Positions 1 to 5,044 of a stretch of DNA of 5,398 nucleotides are shown here, in pieces. Within the stretch, counting starts at the first letter, position 1, and each line of letters begins with the position of its first letter. Position numbers and translations under genes: made by a program. The stretch spans positions 1-5,398 of the forward strand of contig JAHZEH010000159.1 of assembly GCA_019421925.1 (NCBI GenBank), written 5' to 3'. Source of the stretch: Clostridia bacterium. GTDB taxonomy: Bacteria > Bacillota > Clostridia > Christensenellales > CALWSW01. The notes beneath the pieces were generated by a model. The model ran no database searches. It saw nothing but the letters and a program-made list of their open reading frames with translations, and had not been told where the DNA came from.

Positions 1-40
1 TCACAAAAGTCGGCAGATTGGATGCGATTCCTCTATTCAT
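1..40 (-). CDS. Start of a probable DUF2313 (XkdU-like) baseplate protein, cut by the window edge
   Basis: Only 13 codons are visible, reading MNRGIASNLPTFV, before the window ends. The ATG at 40-38 lies inside the last codons of the baseplate J gene, giving an 8-base overlap. A GAAGGGG stretch lies about 13 bases upstream, farther than ideal, so translational coupling probably helps. In PBSX-type operons the gene after XkdT is XkdU (DUF2313), a P2 gpI-like baseplate protein that often has a Leu-Pro near its N-terminus, and the visible LP fits. The identification rests on position and this short motif; the rest of the protein is outside the window. Confidence 0.55.
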   Translation of the reverse strand, partial: MNRGIASNLPTFV

Positions 41-1058
41 GGATGCTCACCGACCCCTTCTGCCCAAACTGTGTCTCCCCCAGCGTCACGCTCTGCGCAG
101 CGCCGCACAGGGTATAGCTGGTAACGTCCGCAACCCCCGGGACAAAGAGCAGTTCAGCGATTCTCGCATAGCTGATGGCGGAAGAGAAAAATGCCTGAGC
201 CAGCAGATACTCCTCAAGTCCGGCCTCTATCGCCGCCTCTACAGCAGAGAGCTGCGCGCCATTCTCCAAAACAACCGCGGCTTCAATATTGATGGGCACC
301 GCCTCTGCGCTCAGAACGGACACCGACGCGCCCACCGGCCTCTGCTTCTCAATTTCAGCCTTGACCGCAGCCAGCAGTTCCTCTGACGCCTCCAGATTCC
401 CTGCGGCTACCACATAGATCTCCACAATCCCCGCTCTCGGGTTGAAGGCCCTCGCCCGGCTCACACCGTCAACATCCAAAGACCAGCGTATATAATCGTT
501 CTGGGTCCCTCCCATGTATGGGAGCGCCCATCGCGCCTTGACCCGCAGCAACAGGTCGGCGTCGCTCTCCTCGTCGGCTCCGCCGGACGCCGCCTGGGGG
601 TTGCTGACGCCGGTCAATCCCGGGTAGGTGGTGACAAACTCGTTCACAGCTCCGGCAGGAACGTTTCCCTGCAGCCCCGGCTCCAGAGCCGTTGCATGTA
701 CCGACACCATTCCGCTTTGAGGAATCGTTTGTTCCTGGTCCACCGCGAAAACAATCCCGCCGGACGCCGCCCTGATAGAATTTCCCACCACTGTTCCAGG
801 CGCGCCGGCAATTTTCAGCATAACTGTTGCGGGAATCGCCGGCTTTCGCTGAACGCCGAAATTCTCTGCCGCCAGCGTCAAATCCTCCCCATTGGCCAAG
901 GTGGGAAAGAACCTGTTGGGCAGGTAGTTGATCCCCATGTCCTCCAGCCGCTCCAATTCCACCGCCACCGCCTGCAGGTTGTCCATGGCAAAACTGCCCT
1001 CCTGCCGGCTGACCGGATTGGCCAAGCGTGCCGCCATATTCTCCAGAATACTGCTCAT
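33..1058 (-). CDS. xkdT: Baseplate protein J (XkdT-like), contractile tail baseplate wedge
   Basis: This is a complete 341-residue protein, a normal length for the baseplate J family (T4 gp6, P2 gpJ, PBSX XkdT), whose members form the wedge ring that holds the baseplate around the tail tube. Family features are visible in order: an N-terminal EGSFAMDNLQAVAVELERL helix (residues 20-38); a beta-rich middle (about 75-150); the conserved NPQAASGGADEESDADLLLR block (about 153-172); GGTQNDYIRWSLDVDGVSRA (183-202), the usual segment before the C-terminal domain; PVGASVSVL (241-249); and a C-terminal PGVADV (307-312). The ATG at 1058 has a strong GAGGTGG site about 5 bases upstream and shares ATGA with the stop of the DUF2634 gene. 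The stop TAG is at 35-33. No frameshift or missing block is seen. The identification is secure at family level; the symbol follows the PBSX counterpart. Confidence 0.93.
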   Translation of the reverse strand: MSSILENMAARLANPVSRQEGSFAMDNLQAVAVELERLEDMGINYLPNRFFPTLANGEDLTLAAENFGVQRKPAIPATVMLKIAGAPGTVVGNSIRAASGGIVFAVDQEQTIPQSGMVSVHATALEPGLQGNVPAGAVNEFVTTYPGLTGVSNPQAASGGADEESDADLLLRVKARWALPYMGGTQNDYIRWSLDVDGVSRARAFNPRAGIVEIYVVAAGNLEASEELLAAVKAEIEKQRPVGASVSVLSAEAVPINIEAAVVLENGAQLSAVEAAIEAGLEEYLLAQAFFSSAISYARIAELLFVPGVADVTSYTLCGAAQSVTLGETQFGQKGSVSIHE

Positions 1059-1477
1059 CGTTCCACCTCAATCCTCTCTTTGATCTCCCCATATGTTGAG
1101 TGCACAGTAAACGACACCACCACTTCCGCTCCCTTCTTTTCAAACACAAACCCTGTAACCGACGCGATATACGGGTTTGTCAGAAGCGTCTCCACGATGG
1201 TCTGGGCTGCCGCCTCCTGAAAATAACCGAAGTCCGTGATGCCGGCGAGCCGTTCCAACTCGTGACCGTATTCCTGGGAGTATGCAGCGTATACCCCGCG
1301 GGGGGTGCGCAGTGCCTTGCCAATCCATACCTTCAGCGCCTCACGCCTCTCAACGATGCCCCGCGGACTCCCGTGTTCAGAGAGGCGGCCCTTCTGGAAA
1401 TCATATCCCCAGTCCCGATAAACCTCAGGAGCCTCCTTTTTCAGAGTTATTCGTCCCTTTTCCGCCGGAAAAATCAT
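1055..1477 (-). CDS. xkdS: DUF2634 (XkdS-like) baseplate protein, probable gp25-type sheath initiator
   Basis: This 140-residue protein matches the DUF2634/XkdS pattern. It has a Pro-rich lead-in with WGYDFQKGRL (23-32), then REALKVWIGKALRTPRG (45-61), then YAAYSQEYGHELERLAG (63-79), the typical A-x-x-Q/W-x-x-K-x-L-x-T-x-R ... Y-x-x-x-Y-G-x-E-L core. The C-terminal half (about 89-140) has TLLTNPYIASVTGF followed by beta-strands with VVVSFTVHSTYGE. Small baseplate proteins in this operon slot are equivalent to T4 gp25/P2 gpW, which link the wedge to the first sheath ring; that role is inferred from family and position. The ATG at 1477 shares ATGA with the DUF2577 stop. A GGAAGGTGGTGG stretch lies upstream at a slightly long spacing. 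The stop overlaps the baseplate J start. Confidence 0.86.
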   Translation of the reverse strand: MIFPAEKGRITLKKEAPEVYRDWGYDFQKGRLSEHGSPRGIVERREALKVWIGKALRTPRGVYAAYSQEYGHELERLAGITDFGYFQEAAAQTIVETLLTNPYIASVTGFVFEKKGAEVVVSFTVHSTYGEIKERIEVER

Positions 1478-1851
1478 TCCGCTTCCACCACCTTCCCTAA
1501 AATTACGTTCTCCTCCCCAATCCTTTTGAGGACCACAGTATCTCCCTCCTCCAACCTCTCCCGCTCCAGATATTTCACCCAGAACTCCCGTATCTTCTGT
1601 ATCTGCTTCGAGAGCTGTGCTCCGGCGCCGCTCTGTCCGCAGGAGACAGCCGGTATCTCGGGAAACTCCGTATCGTCGAGAAGATTGGGCGGAACATAGA
1701 GGTTCTGCGTCAGTTCCGTCCCTCCAACATACACAGCCAGCGGATCGATAGATTTGACTGTTCCAATCTGCATATCAGGCGCATTCCAGACGGCTCCCCT
1801 CTCCTGCATAAGCCAGTTGAGGCTGTGATAAGGGTTATTGTTCTTCATCAT
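1474..1851 (-). CDS. xkdR: DUF2577 (XkdR-like) baseplate/spike-associated protein
   Basis: This is a 125-residue protein between the hub gene and the DUF2634 gene, the position held by XkdR (DUF2577) in PBSX-type operons. Two segments resemble OB-fold strands of gpV/gp5-type spike proteins: IGTVKSIDPLAVYVGG (29-44) near the start and EEGDTVVLKRIGEENVILGK (101-120) near the end. Between them lies a family-typical linker with LYVPPNLL and an amphipathic helix (about 80-98). Two tandem ATG codons occur, at 1851 and 1848. GGAG sits 4 bases before the first and 7 before the second, so the second may be the real start, removing one Met. The start overlaps the hub gene by 14 or 17 bases. The family call is good; the spike-like role is inferred from the strand pattern and gene order. 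Confidence 0.8.
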   Translation of the reverse strand: MMKNNNPYHSLNWLMQERGAVWNAPDMQIGTVKSIDPLAVYVGGTELTQNLYVPPNLLDDTEFPEIPAVSCGQSGAGAQLSKQIQKIREFWVKYLERERLEEGDTVVLKRIGEENVILGKVVEAE

Positions 1852-2731
1852 AAAACTCCAATCTCATCTGATATCCGGAGGCGTCCCATGTGTGGGAATC
1901 TGTCCGGATGAGGTAGGTCCCCGTCAGTCCTGTGCGGGGTTCCCTGACCTGAACAGTCCGGCCCGAAATACACAGGGGGTTTCCCAGGGCCGTAACACTG
2001 CCTGTCTGCTCCACGCCCTGGAGCAGCTTCTGTGCCTCCTCCGCCACGCTCTTTCCCCTCTCCTCTTTCAGGGTGCGCTGAAAAGTTCCGTACAGCCTGC
2101 GGCTCTCCGCATCCTCCACATCTCCCTTCTGCTTTCCCTTGGAGTTCAGGGTAACGACTCGGTTGACCATATTTCGTATGCTCCAGCTCCGTTGTGCAGA
2201 AGAGAGCGTGTTCTCAAGCACAGCAACCGGTTCCCCTCCAGCTTCTGTCACAGAGAGTGTATCTCCCTCCACGCGTATCACATATCGCCTGCGCGCCTTT
2301 TTCTCCGTTCCTTCATAGGCCCGGTCAATCACAGCAAAGGCGCTCAAATCCCCTGTGGAGGTGACTTTGGTACCTTCCCCTCCAGGGGCAAGACTTCCCG
2401 CCTTAATCCCGAATTCGGCGCAGAGCTGCCGCGTAATGGTCTCCGGAGTGCCCTTGTACTCCTTGAAGGTGTTGTTATTGGCTAGATAAACCCCCTGATC
2501 CATCGCCTCAAAGCTGCATCCATAGGGTTCCGCGTCCACATACAGAATTACGCCCGTAAAAAGCGTCTCGCCCTCCGCCTCCCACTGAACGCTATCGCCG
2601 GGTTCCGGCAGCGCATCCCATATCATATCTGCGTTCAGGCTGCGCGCAGGCTGATCCATATTCCCTGACCACTGAACCGATTTGACGAAATCGGTGATGT
2701 CCATTCCATCCACAATCAGCTTCCCATTCAT
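1835..2731 (-). CDS. xkdQ: XkdQ-like tail hub protein (late control gpD / T4 gp27 family)
   Basis: This is a 298-residue protein resembling XkdQ/YqbQ of PBSX-like elements, which are related to P2 gpD and T4 gp27, the hub between tail tube and spike. Visible blocks: a short N-terminal strand with DGMDITDFVKSVQWSG (8-23); MIWDALPEPGDSVQW and LFTGVI (36-62), a common tail-hub beta module; YKGTPETITRQLCAEFGI (92-109), the small helical insert typical of gpD-like proteins; and the C-terminal GRTVQVREPRTGLTGTYLI ... DSHTW (257-282), a hallmark of the family. An open frame continues 28 codons further upstream, but the start at 2731 is preferred because it begins MNGKLIVDGMDITDF as in relatives and shares ATGA with the LysM stop. 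No clear ribosome binding site precedes it, so it probably depends on coupling to the LysM gene. Confidence 0.87.
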   Translation of the reverse strand: MNGKLIVDGMDITDFVKSVQWSGNMDQPARSLNADMIWDALPEPGDSVQWEAEGETLFTGVILYVDAEPYGCSFEAMDQGVYLANNNTFKEYKGTPETITRQLCAEFGIKAGSLAPGGEGTKVTSTGDLSAFAVIDRAYEGTEKKARRRYVIRVEGDTLSVTEAGGEPVAVLENTLSSAQRSWSIRNMVNRVVTLNSKGKQKGDVEDAESRRLYGTFQRTLKEERGKSVAEEAQKLLQGVEQTGSVTALGNPLCISGRTVQVREPRTGLTGTYLIRTDSHTWDASGYQMRLEFYDEEQ

Positions 2732-3348
2732 GGCAGCACCAACTTCTGTCCCGGTCTGATCAGGTTGGGATTGGAACCGATAACCGACTGATTGGCCTCG
2801 TAAATATCCCGCCATTTTGCGCTGTCCCCATAGATCAGTTTTGCGATGCGGCTGAGATTATCTCCCGCTTTGACCGTATATTCTGAGGGCTTCTCAAATT
2901 CCCCCCGCTGCGCCTCCTCCACTGCCCTGCCAGCGGCCGCCGCCTTCTCTCTTAGGGTTCTTCTCTGGGTCAGCTCAAGGGAGATTGGCACATCCATATC
3001 CCCTTCCAGGGCGGATTTAGAGAAGGAGGAAATAAAGCAGCTTACCGTGCTCACGCCCGGCACTGTCAGCCGCAGTGTCTCCCCCTCCTCCTGCCATCTC
3101 ATGAGCAGGCGCAGCGTATCGGCCTGCGTCCTGCCCGCCGACTTAAAAGGGGAATTGCTCCCCGGAAGAAAGGTAGAGATGGTGGCGCTCAACAAGCCTC
3201 TCCTGGTGGGTTCCGCATATTCCCCCACTGTCAGCAGTTCCTGTTTCATCATCCCAGTCGAGCGAGAGAAGGACAGCTCGGTTGGATTCACCTCCAGTGT
3301 CAGCCTCTCGCCTCCGCCCTCCAGCGTGATGGTCCTCGTCTTTGACAA
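2728..3348 (-). CDS. xkdP: LysM-domain tail/baseplate protein (XkdP-like)
   Basis: This is a 206-residue protein with the usual two-part layout of XkdP and related tail proteins. An N-terminal beta-rich domain (about 5-130) contains VNPTELSFSRSTGM, and RRGLLSATISTFLPG. A short charged helix (131-153) leads to one C-terminal LysM domain (156-205) with EYTVKAGDNLSRIAKLIYGD, WRDIYEANQ and LIRPGQKLVLP. In contractile tails such proteins sit at the tube end, beside the tape measure and hub; the LysM there is mainly structural. The start is TTG at 3348: an in-frame TGA lies seven codons upstream, no ATG or GTG lies between, and AAGAAGGGA precedes the TTG by about 6 bases. An intrinsic terminator ends about 30 bases before this start. 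The stop is coupled to the hub gene by ATGA. Confidence 0.9.
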   Translation of the reverse strand: MSKTRTITLEGGGERLTLEVNPTELSFSRSTGMMKQELLTVGEYAEPTRRGLLSATISTFLPGSNSPFKSAGRTQADTLRLLMRWQEEGETLRLTVPGVSTVSCFISSFSKSALEGDMDVPISLELTQRRTLREKAAAAGRAVEEAQRGEFEKPSEYTVKAGDNLSRIAKLIYGDSAKWRDIYEANQSVIGSNPNLIRPGQKLVLP

Positions 3349-3380
3349 ATTGATCCCTTCTTTCTCTCAAATTTGTGTAC

Positions 3381-3414
3381 AAAAAGAGCGCCCCCTGGGC
3401 GCCCAGTGCTTTTT
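3381..3414 (-). terminator. Intrinsic terminator just before the LysM gene
   Basis: On the minus strand, GCGCCC and GGGCGC form a 6-bp GC stem with an AGG loop, followed at once by TCTTTTTG. An outer AAAAAG/CTTTTT pairing can extend it. It reads toward the LysM gene, whose TTG start is about 30 bases further on, leaving no room for a full promoter between them. It may end the lipoprotein transcript, or act as a leader terminator that needs read-through for baseplate expression. Confidence 0.65.
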
Positions 3415-3435
3415 GCAATGAATAATCAATAAATA

Positions 3436-3453
3436 TTTATATGTCAGTATAGC
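3436..3453 (-). repeat. Left copy of an 18-base direct repeat, promoter-like
   Basis: The minus strand reads GCTATACTGACATATAAA. It matches 17 of 18 bases of the copy at 4775-4792, in the same orientation. It contains TATACT, a good -10 hexamer, but this copy lacks an extended TG and I see no convincing -35. The two copies bracket the block with two lipoprotein genes, so this could be a duplicated promoter or a recombination scar. Confidence 0.6.
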
Positions 3454-3458
3454 CAAAG

Positions 3459-3481
3459 AGGGAGCTCTTCCGGCGCTCCCT
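3459..3481 (-). terminator. Hairpin after lipoprotein gene 1, weak terminator
   Basis: AGGGAGC (minus strand) pairs with GCTCCCT to give a perfect 7-bp stem around a 9-base loop, starting about 20 bases after the stop of lipoprotein gene 1. The sequence after it is CTTTGG, a poor U-tract, so termination may be partial or the hairpin may stabilise the mRNA 3' end. It lies just before the 18-base repeat. Confidence 0.45.
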
Positions 3482-3501
3482 GCTTCTCGATTCCTTTTCA
3501 C

Positions 3502-4077
3502 TTAAAAATCTATACGCATGATAGAAATATCCTTTACTACATTGCCCTCCATCTCAAAAGTCAATGATAGGCAAATTTCCCCTAGTTCACCCATTTTTGT
3601 GTTCTTTTGATTCAAATTTTTAACATATATCTCAGCCTCAAGACCATCCATAAAATTATCATGTATTATCCATCTGGTTAAATTAAGCTTATACTCCTTT
3701 GTATCATAGTCGGCAATCTGTTTTAAAAAATCATCAACCAACAAGTATTCATTCTCTGATGACTCTCCAGAATTGCGGTACCTCATAAAAATCCCACTAT
3801 ATGCCTCCGCCAGCTCGCGAACCGTTGAACCAATCTGAATTCCCCGCTTGGTCTCCAGTTCCCGGTCTGAGAAGAGTTTCTCTCCGTCCCATAAGTAGTC
3901 AAAAAAGCGACAGCCATCCTCATCTGCCTCCTCAACCTCCTCTATTGTAGCAATGCATTTCCCATTCTCATAGATATCAAAATCCTTCTCTGATATATTT
4001 CCCCTGCCTCCCGAACACCCCGCCATCAGGAACAGGCTCAGCGCCAACCCGGCCATGCAAATCATATTCTTCTTCAT
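3502..4077 (-). CDS. Lipoprotein paralog 1, unknown function
   Basis: This is a predicted 191-residue secreted lipoprotein. A short Lys-rich start and hydrophobic stretch end in LFLMAGC, with the lipidated Cys at residue 21 and Ser-Gly-Gly after it. The mature part has landmarks shared with the two neighbouring paralogs: DFDIYENGKCIATIEEV (32-48), KRGIQIGSTVRELAEAYSG (77-95), VDDFLKQIADYDTKEY (114-129) and the C-terminal LSLTFEMEGNVVKDISIMRI. Over half of the N-terminal part is identical by eye to paralog 2. The start at 4077 is chosen because GGGGGA lies about 8 bases upstream and the signal peptide then begins MKK; an upstream ATG at 4092 (adding MGDAK, with AGGAG 12 bases before it) is the alternative. 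No enzyme motif is seen. The G-I-x-I-G-S-T segment weakly recalls SmpA/BamE- or BLIP-like folds. The gene is AT-richer than the tail genes. Confidence 0.86.
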   Translation of the reverse strand: MKKNMICMAGLALSLFLMAGCSGGRGNISEKDFDIYENGKCIATIEEVEEADEDGCRFFDYLWDGEKLFSDRELETKRGIQIGSTVRELAEAYSGIFMRYRNSGESSENEYLLVDDFLKQIADYDTKEYKLNLTRWIIHDNFMDGLEAEIYVKNLNQKNTKMGELGEICLSLTFEMEGNVVKDISIMRIDF

Positions 4078-4102
4078 CTTTGCATCCCCCATCTGTTTTT
4101 TG

Positions 4103-4171
4103 TTCTCCTGATATATCACCGGACACTATCAATGTATATTCCGTCGTACCATAGTCGGAAAACTGTTTAAA
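4103..4171 (-). pseudogene. Fossil fragment of a further lipoprotein paralog
   Basis: Beginning three bases after the stop of lipoprotein gene 2, the minus strand reads in one frame FKQFSDYGTTEYTL, continuing to a Ser-Gly-Asp-Ile-Ser-Gly-Glu stretch. This aligns with residues about 117-140 of paralog 2 (FFKQLADYDTTEYTV and on to DGE) with one gap. At DNA level, 4137-4171 matches 4361-4395 inside lipoprotein gene 2 at 30 of 35 bases. The ATAGTCGG part is closer to lipoprotein gene 1 (around 3704-3711). The fragment has no start and no signal peptide, and it runs into the leader of lipoprotein gene 1. It is best read as the leftover of an internal deletion between tandem copies. Confidence 0.75.
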
Positions 4172-4173
4172 AA

Positions 4174-4743
4174 TTATGGATCAATGCTCATAACAGAAAT
4201 GTCCTTTACAATATTGTCCTCCATCTCAAAGAACAAACTTAGACTATATCCCAAATCGCTTTTTGATGTGTCCGTTTGACCCGATTGCTCAATATATTCG
4301 TCAGCCTTAATACTCTCCATAAATTCACCATCTAATATCCATCCGCCAAAAACAACAGTGTATTCCGTCGTATCATAATCAGCAAGCTGTTTAAAGAAAT
4401 TGTCGATCAACAGGTCTTCACTTCGGAACCTTCCTTCATCTTCACTGACTGGTAGCACATAGCCTATTACTAACCCGCTGTATGCCTCCGTTATCTCTCG
4501 AATCGTTGACCCAATCTTAATTCCTCGTCTGGTCTCCAATACTCGATCCGGAAAAAGATTTCTCCCCTCCTGAGAATAGTCAAAAACACGGATACCATAC
4601 TCGTTCATCTTCACAACTTCCTCTAACTTGGCGATGCATTTACCCTTCTCGTAAAAAGCAAAGTCTTCCTCTGTCAGTGATCTGACCCCGGAACAACCCG
4701 CCAAAAAGAGAAAGCACAGCGCCAAACAGATCATTTTTTTCAT
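4174..4743 (-). CDS. Lipoprotein paralog 2, unknown function
   Basis: This is a complete 189-residue lipoprotein with a very short signal peptide, MKKMICLALCFLFLAGC; LAGC is a perfect lipobox and Cys17 would be lipidated, followed by Ser-Gly. The mature domain shows the same landmarks as paralog 1: DFAFYEKGKCIAKLEEV (27-43), LETRRGIKIGSTIREITEAY (69-88), IDNFFKQLADYDTTEY (113-128), and a C-terminal LSLFFEMEDNIVKDISVMSI. The loop about 95-108 is the part that differs most between paralogs. The ATG at 4743 is preceded by TTTGGAGG, 12 bases away, which is a long spacing. A promoter-like element with an extended -10 lies about 30 bases further upstream. The protein probably sits on the outer face of the membrane. 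Its function is unknown, and nothing resembles a catalytic site. Confidence 0.88.
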   Translation of the reverse strand: MKKMICLALCFLFLAGCSGVRSLTEEDFAFYEKGKCIAKLEEVVKMNEYGIRVFDYSQEGRNLFPDRVLETRRGIKIGSTIREITEAYSGLVIGYVLPVSEDEGRFRSEDLLIDNFFKQLADYDTTEYTVVFGGWILDGEFMESIKADEYIEQSGQTDTSKSDLGYSLSLFFEMEDNIVKDISVMSIDP

Positions 4744-4774
4744 AGTTGATGTGTTCCTCCAAATATTACTAATC

Positions 4775-4792
4775 TTTATATGTTAGTATAGC
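4775..4792 (-). repeat. Right copy of the 18-base direct repeat
   Basis: The minus strand reads GCTATACTAACATATAAA, differing from the copy at 3436-3453 at one base. It starts 8 bases after the stop of the small frame at 4800-4949 and ends 31 bases before the start of lipoprotein gene 2. The repeats therefore enclose both complete lipoprotein genes and the fossil fragment, about 1.3 kb. Confidence 0.65.
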
Positions 4793-4793
4793 A
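4785..4793 (-). promoter_or_regulatory. Probable extended -10 promoter of lipoprotein gene 2
   Basis: The minus strand carries TGCTATACT, an extended -10 (TGnTATAMT type) with five of six bases of the TATAAT hexamer. Transcription would start near 4778, upstream of the GGAGG site and the ATG at 4743. No good -35 lies 17 bases further up, as expected for a promoter relying on the extended -10. The same hexamer recurs in the copy at 3436-3453 without the TG. Confidence 0.45.
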
Positions 4794-4799
4794 TATCTT

Positions 4800-4949
4800 T
4801 CACACATTGAGAGCCGCCCTCTGTAATTTTCTCACAAGAATTTCCATGTACCGGTCACAGGCCGCCTCATCCGGGGTTTCAAAGGTATTGTTCGAGATGG
4901 TGAGATACAAGGTGGCTTGCTCCTGTGCCGCCGTTGTCTGTTGGCGCAT
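4800..4949 (-). CDS. Small 49-residue frame, possible remnant of a tape-measure C-terminus
   Basis: This short frame starts with ATG at 4949 and ends with TGA at 4802-4800. It lies in the 300-base gap between lipoprotein genes 2 and 3. An in-frame TAG lies two codons upstream, so it cannot extend as is. The product begins MRQQTTAAQEQ, then LYLTISNNTFETPDEAACD and YMEILVRKLQRAALNV. A beta-strand with NNTF, an acidic turn and a closing amphipathic helix ending near RKLQRAA resemble the extreme C-terminus of many Gram-positive tape-measure proteins, recalled from family knowledge. PBSX-type operons place the tape-measure gene directly before the LysM gene, so the location fits. Base composition is GC-richer than the flanking lipoprotein genes, like the tail genes. 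The ribosome binding site is weak (GGGG, 6 bases away). It may be a translated small gene, a decayed 3' fragment, or chance. Confidence 0.45.
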   Translation of the reverse strand: MRQQTTAAQEQATLYLTISNNTFETPDEAACDRYMEILVRKLQRAALNV

Positions 4950-5004
4950 CGTCTACCCCGGCTTCCCCCAAATTTTCCCCGCTCCCTCTTGATCTACTGT
5001 CAGC

Positions 5005-5031
5005 AAAAGAGCGCCGCACGGGCGCTCTTTT
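5005..5031 (-). terminator. Strong intrinsic terminator after lipoprotein gene 3
   Basis: A perfect 11-bp inverted repeat, AAAAGAGCGCC and GGCGCTCTTTT, surrounds a 5-base loop and lies 13 bases after the stop of lipoprotein gene 3. On the minus strand the GC stem is followed by TCTTTTG. It is nearly symmetric and could work in both directions, but no plus-strand gene is seen. It shares the AAAAGAGCGCC arm with the terminator at 3381-3414. Confidence 0.85.
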
Positions 5032-5044
5032 CAAAAAATCTTCA

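Noticed and set aside
696..1220. A plus-strand open frame of 174 codons opposite the baseplate J and DUF2634 genes
   Set aside because: It is antisense to two well-recognised baseplate genes, has no family resemblance and is Arg/His-rich low-quality sequence typical of a shadow frame.
1838..2485. A plus-strand open frame of 215 codons opposite the hub gene
   Set aside because: The minus-strand hub protein has clear family motifs across the same interval; the plus frame has none and no ribosome binding site.
2732..2815. An upstream extension of the hub gene by 28 codons
   Set aside because: The extension lies wholly inside the LysM domain coding region; the start at 2731 matches the N-terminus of relatives and forms the ATGA overlap seen elsewhere in the operon.
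2846..3421. A plus-strand open frame of 191 codons opposite the LysM gene
   Set aside because: It runs through the terminator hairpin and is antisense to a complete LysM protein; Ser-rich composition is a by-product of the opposite strand.
4103..4795. The repeated motifs considered as a CRISPR array or tandem repeat
   Set aside because: There are only two copies of each repeat, with unequal, gene-containing spacing; they are paralog sequence and a promoter-like direct repeat.
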